8,050 nucleotides of DNA from an uncultured Clostridia bacterium (GTDB lineage: Bacteria > Bacillota > Clostridia > Christensenellales > Borkfalkiaceae). The stretch is from assembly GCA_947629875.1 (NCBI GenBank), contig CANRFK010000060.1:1-8050 (forward strand), read 5' to 3'. Under the pieces are notes generated by a model. It worked only from the letters and a program-made list of their open reading frames with translations. It was not told the origin of the DNA and did not search any database. The position numbers were made by a program, and so were the translations under genes. Of this stretch, positions 5,417-8,050 are shown one piece after another (position 1 is the stretch's first letter; each line of letters starts with the position of its first letter).

Positions 5417-6562
5417 ATGAATGAAATCAAAAAATTGGGATTCGGCCTCATGCGCCTGCCGCTAAATAGCGCAAACGGCGCCGATATCGACATGGAACAA
5501 TTCAAGAAAATGGTCGACCTCTTCCTCGAACGGGGATTTACCTACTTCGATACGTCCTACGTCTACCACAACGGCGCGTCCGAGACGGCCATCCGCGAAG
5601 CCCTCGTAAAGCGCCACCCGCGGGACAGTTTCCTGCTCGTATCGAAGTTCCCCACCTTCCAAATGCCCGCGGAAGATAAAGTGGAAGATATTTTCAACGA
5701 ACAACTCGAAAAGTGCGGCGTGGAATACTTTGACTACTATCTTCTCCACAACCTCAACCGCTATCTCTACCCCGCGGAAGTCAAAGCCTGCCACCTCTTC
5801 GACTACATGAAGAAGTGGAAGGAGCAGGGAAAGATCCGCCACATCGCTTTCTCTTACCACGACGACGCCGAGCACCTCGACCAAATTCTCACCGAACACC
5901 CCGAGGTGGACGCCGTGCAGATCGTATTGAACTACTACGATTGGGAAGAGCCGTTCATCCGGTCGAAAAAGTGCTACGAGGTCATCGTGGGGCACGGAAA
6001 ACAAGTCATCGTCATGGAACCCGTCAAGGGCGGCGCGCTCGCCCGCGTGCCTGCGGGCGCGGAGCATCTCCTCAAAGGCGTCGACCCCCACGCTTCCCCC
6101 GCAAGTTTTGCGATCCGGTTTGCCGCTTCGCGCGAGGGCGTGCTCGCCGTCCTCTCGGGCATGAGTAATCTAAAACAGGTCGAAGAAAACACGGGCTTTA
6201 TGCAGAACTTCAAGCCCGTAAGCGAGGCGGAAGAGCGCGCCTTGAAAGAGGTAAAAGCTGCGTATCAAAGGACGTGGAAGTATCGTTGCGATAACTGGGC
6301 GGCATTGGACGATAACGCTTACGGCGTGCCCATCTCGGGCATCATTCGGGCGTATAACAGCATGTTCATCCAGCCCGATCCCTATTTCTCGGCAGAACTC
6401 AACTACTATAAAAGTTTCCGTTCCGCCTACGATCTCGCCTTTGAAACGGGAGATTATTCCGCGCAAACGGCGAAGATCGGCGGCGCATTCGATGTCACCG
6501 CCGCACTCAAAGAGGCCGTCAAAACGCAGTTCGAAAACAGTTTTCAATCCTACATGGATTGA
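5417..6562 (+). CDS. Aldo/keto reductase with degenerate ferredoxin-like tail
   Basis: The 381-residue product is an NAD(P)H-dependent aldo/keto reductase of the longer, ferredoxin-tailed class (COG1453 type). The catalytic tetrad is visible: Asp45 (FDTSYVYHNGASE), Tyr50, Lys77 (LLVSKFP) and His111 (YYLLHNL). GKIRHIAFSYHD (138-149), VQIVLNYYDW and VIVMEPVKGGALA follow in the usual order of the barrel. The family normally ends with a 4Fe-4S motif of the form CxxCxxC...CP before an IP...YN stretch. Here that place reads YRCDNWAALDDNAYGVPISG (289-308), then IIRAYN. Only Cys291 remains, so no cluster can form. AAAGGAG at 5401-5407 supports the ATG; the gap from the regulator is 18 bases. No terminator follows before element B. 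The substrate is unknown; it may be the compound brought in by the S component. Confidence 0.92.
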   Translation: MNEIKKLGFGLMRLPLNSANGADIDMEQFKKMVDLFLERGFTYFDTSYVYHNGASETAIREALVKRHPRDSFLLVSKFPTFQMPAEDKVEDIFNEQLEKCGVEYFDYYLLHNLNRYLYPAEVKACHLFDYMKKWKEQGKIRHIAFSYHDDAEHLDQILTEHPEVDAVQIVLNYYDWEEPFIRSKKCYEVIVGHGKQVIVMEPVKGGALARVPAGAEHLLKGVDPHASPASFAIRFAASREGVLAVLSGMSNLKQVEENTGFMQNFKPVSEAEERALKEVKAAYQRTWKYRCDNWAALDDNAYGVPISGIIRAYNSMFIQPDPYFSAELNYYKSFRSAYDLAFETGDYSAQTAKIGGAFDVTAALKEAVKTQFENSFQSYMD

Positions 6563-6668
6563 GCCCTCATACCGAGTGTGCTATCAATTGTCATGCCGAG
6601 CGGAGCGAAGTCGCCCCGCTCGTCCCATCTTTCCGCGTCATTCTGTCCCGCGCTTGTTTTACCGCGTC

Positions 6669-6729
6669 ATTCTTTGCCGCGCGCCGCGCCCTGCCCCACA
6701 AGGGCAGGGCGCGGCGCGCGGCAAAGAAT
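6669..6729. repeat. 28-bp perfect hairpin in element B
   Basis: Positions 6669-6696 pair without mismatch with 6702-6729 around a CACAA loop. The outer ends read ATTCTTTGCC and GGCAAAGAAT; the inner stem is nearly pure G and C. No T-run follows on either strand, so it is not a standard terminator, although it would hinder a polymerase leaving the reductase gene. Confidence 0.93.
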
Positions 6730-6793
6730 CCCGATGGGCGAAGTCCGCCCCCCTTTCATCCCTCCCGCTCGGGTCTCCGCCCCCTCATGCCGA

Positions 6794-6826
6794 ATTGCCG
6801 CCCGCGCCAACGGCGCGGGCGGCAAT
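6794..6826. repeat. 15-bp perfect hairpin in element B
   Basis: ATTGCCGCCCGCGCC (6794-6808) pairs perfectly with 6812-6826 around an AAC loop. It ends two bases before the shared AGCGTATCTTT box, the place held by a smaller GC hairpin in element A. Confidence 0.93.
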
Positions 6827-6956
6827 GAGCGTATCTTTCCGTTGCCCTTCTCGGAGCATCTCGTCTCTGCCTCTCTACTCCCCTATCTCTATTTCTCTAA
6901 CCCTCTATCTCCATCTCTCTATCTCTATATTTCCCTATCCCTCTTTTCTCTTCTCC

Positions 6957-6998
6957 TCGCCCGCCGCCCGTCCGCTTTTGCGGACGGGCGGCGGGCGA
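6957..6998. repeat. Terminal hairpin of element B
   Basis: A perfect 19-bp stem pairs 6957-6975 with 6980-6998 around a TTTT loop, followed by AAAAAATTTTTTT overlapping the stem end. The core GTCCGC/GCGGAC and the trailing A-then-T run match the end of element A. Confidence 0.93.
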
Positions 6999-7010
6999 AA
7001 AAATTTTTTT

Positions 7011-7277
7011 AACTTTTTTCAAAAATTTTGGCATATATCCCCTCTTTGACCGAAAAATCGTGTTACGCTATCTATGTGAAGAGGAGAACAGAGCAAAGCG
7101 AGGGCGCGCGCCGAGAGAAAAAGCCCTCCCGCATGCAGAGCGGAGCGCGCCGCGCGGCGCGCTCCGCTCTGCATGCGGGAGGGCTTTCATGGAAAATATT
7201 CAATATATTGCAGTGCCCTTGCGCCTGATTTTCGCCTCACGGAATGCCGCCCGTTGAAGCGCATTCGGCGTAATTTT
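7011..7277. other. Intergenic stretch with a perfect palindrome and no gene
   Basis: Between element B and the PurH stop codon I see no gene. The stretch holds an AT-rich part (7011-7045), a purine-rich GAGGAGAACAGAGCAAAGCG (7081-7100), the 68-bp palindrome at 7120-7187, and a short unremarkable trailer. The only start-to-stop frame worth noting (7189-7257, 22 residues) has its ATG immediately beside the palindrome and no ribosome site. Confidence 0.7.
7120..7187. repeat. 68-bp perfect palindrome with no spacer
   Basis: Each base from 7120 to 7153 pairs with its partner from 7187 back to 7154; I checked all 34 pairs. The outer ends are AAAGCCCTCCCGCATGC and its complement, and the centre is GCGCGCCGCGCGGCGCGC. 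Each arm contains CATGCAGAGCGGAGCG (7132-7147), which differs at one base from CATGCCGAGCGGAGCG in the head of element B (6592-6607). On the minus strand the stem is followed by TTTTTCTCTC (7122-7113), so it could end transcription of PurH, whose stop codon lies about 90 bases away. Confidence 0.95.
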
Positions 7278-8050
7278 TCAGTTCTTGAAGTGCCGTTCGC
7301 TGCTCACGAGCGCCGCGATGCGATACAGGTTGAGCGCCTCCAAAGTCGCCTTGTCGGGCTCCTCGGAGCACACCACGGCGGTGATGCCCGCCTTATAACA
7401 TTCCTCCGCAAACGCCGCGCCGGGAATGGAGGCCTCGGAGGCGAGCACCGCGCCCTTGGTCTTTGCCCCCGCGATCGAGCGCGCCGCCGAAAAGGCGAGC
7501 CTGCGCCCCACCTGTCCCGTTCCGATGCCGTAGGTCGCCCCTTCCGAGCCGATGACGACGGCGCTCGACAGGGCGTGCTTTACGACCTTGAAGTTGAAGA
7601 TGAGCGCGCGCACTTCGGCGTCCGTCGGGCGGCGCTCCGTGACGCATTCGAGCTCGCCGCACAGCGCGGTGTCGTACGTCTGAACCAAAAGGCCGCCGTA
7701 AATTTTCGTGAGGTCGTAGGTGGAGAACTGCACCTTACTGCGGATGCCCGGCATCTCGAGGAGCACGAGGTTCTCCGAAAAGCGCAGTTCCGCCATCGCC
7801 TCGGGCGTGAACCCCACGGCGAGCGCGACCTCCGCCCGATATTTTTTGAGCTCGGCGGCGACGCGCGCGTCCACCACGCCGTTGAAGGCGACGATCGCCC
7901 CCTTGAGCCCGAGCGGGTCGTTCTCCGCCATCCGTTTGAGGGCGACATACAAATCTTCTCCCGCGGCCGCCGCGGAGACGGTGCGGTGCTTGCAGGAGAC
8001 GACGGCGGGCTCCTCAAACTCCTTCACGAGCTCCAAGGCGGCATTGGCGT
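7278..8050 (-). CDS. purH: AICAR transformylase (PurH type), C-terminal part, partial at right edge
   Basis: The visible 256 or so residues match the C-terminal domain of AICAR formyltransferase/IMP cyclohydrolase, which adds the last carbon in purine synthesis using 10-formyltetrahydrofolate. Landmarks in order are ANAALELVKEFEEPAVVSCKH, AGEDLYVALKRMAENDPLG, GGLLVQTYD, FNFKVVKHALSSAVV, YGIGTGQVGRR, KGAVLASEA and SSERHFKN at the end. The frame continues past the edge (ANAA before the TTG at 8036), so that TTG is internal and the start lies outside. The catalytic Lys-His pair of CKH is kept, but the usual NPCG-like block after it reads RTVSAAAAG, the expected SNA reads SSA, and the usual FFPF after ASDA is absent. 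So this is a divergent member, either PurH or a stand-alone transformylase; the missing N-terminus prevents a choice. Confidence 0.85.
   Translation of the reverse strand, partial: ANAALELVKEFEEPAVVSCKHRTVSAAAAGEDLYVALKRMAENDPLGLKGAIVAFNGVVDARVAAELKKYRAEVALAVGFTPEAMAELRFSENLVLLEMPGIRSKVQFSTYDLTKIYGGLLVQTYDTALCGELECVTERRPTDAEVRALIFNFKVVKHALSSAVVIGSEGATYGIGTGQVGRRLAFSAARSIAGAKTKGAVLASEASIPGAAFAEECYKAGITAVVCSEEPDKATLEALNLYRIAALVSSERHFKN

Larger units (their letters stand above)
6586..7010 (+). repeat. Interspersed hairpin-bearing element, copy B
   Basis: This is a longer relative of the element at 3414-3645. It holds, in the same order, the head AATTGTCATGCCGAGCGGAG (6586-6605), TTTCCGCGTCATTCTG (6630-6645) followed by TCCCGCGC, a second CCGCGTCATTCT (6662-6673) opening a 28-bp hairpin, another hairpin (6794-6826), AGCGTATCTTT (6828-6838), a long pyrimidine tract (about 6862-6958), and a terminal hairpin with GTCCGC/GCGGAC core at 6957-6998. 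It ends in six As and seven Ts. It fills most of the 715 bases between the convergent reductase and PurH genes and carries no credible gene. Confidence 0.82.

Noticed and set aside
5462..6091. A 209-codon minus strand open frame
   Set aside because: It is antisense to the aldo/keto reductase, whose catalytic residues are plainly in the + frame.
6441..7049. Long overlapping + strand frames in the reductase-PurH interval
   Set aside because: They translate hairpins and the C/T tract of element B into proline/serine/arginine low-complexity sequence; two frames are open at once because stops are rare in such DNA.
7046..7074. Promoter TTGACC with TATCTA 17 bases downstream
   Set aside because: The -10 match is poor and no gene follows on the + strand.
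7189..7257. A 22-residue frame (MENIQYIAVPLRLIF...) after the palindrome
   Set aside because: No ribosome binding site: the bases before the ATG are the palindrome arm.
8034..8036. TTG start codon for the PurH-type gene
   Set aside because: The frame is open to the window edge and the residues before it (ANAA) continue the family match, so the TTG is an internal leucine.

Overview
The window looks like a piece of chromosome from a GC-rich member of the Clostridia (Bacillota). Evidence: strong AGGAGG-type ribosome binding sites, sigma-A promoters with TATAAT boxes, intrinsic terminators, and clostridial families (DUF4364, the four-cysteine TSCPD protein, an HPr-like protein, an ECF transporter S component). 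A gut lineage such as Christensenellales is a guess from overall flavour. No tRNA, rRNA, CRISPR array, transposase or phage gene was seen.

Layout. 1-80: probable 3' tail of an unidentified + strand gene. 216-419: small cysteine-rich membrane peptide with its own terminator, facing a convergent terminator for the next pair. 595-1826 (minus): a translationally coupled pair, an unidentified 238-residue protein followed by an ADP-ribose-type Nudix hydrolase. 1856-1932: back-to-back promoters. 1966-3080 (plus): an HPr-like protein, a DUF4364 winged-helix protein and a TSCPD-domain protein. The last third of the TSCPD gene is repeated twice more downstream as decaying 107-bp tandem copies. 3414-3645: a non-coding hairpin-bearing element (A). 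3665-6562 (plus): one operon with a clear promoter, encoding an ECF transporter S component, a DUF1893-TetR fusion and an aldo/keto reductase of the ferredoxin-tailed type that has lost its iron-sulfur cysteines. 6586-7010: a second, larger copy of the same element family (B). 7120-7187: a perfect 68-bp palindrome. 7278 to the right edge (minus): the C-terminal part of a divergent AICAR transformylase (PurH type).

How the parts may work together. The S component would import a small nutrient using a shared energising module encoded elsewhere. The fused regulator may read that compound, or a product of it, through its DUF1893 domain and control the operon, possibly at a short inverted repeat lying between the -35 and -10 boxes. 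The reductase may act on the imported compound. All of this is inference from gene order.

The most unusual material is non-coding: elements A and B share an ordered set of modules (a head motif, a CCGCGTCATTCTG module, GC-rich hairpins, an AGCGTATCTTT box, a pyrimidine tract and a terminal hairpin). The nearby perfect palindrome carries the head motif in both arms. Together they look like a modular, non-autonomous interspersed repeat family.
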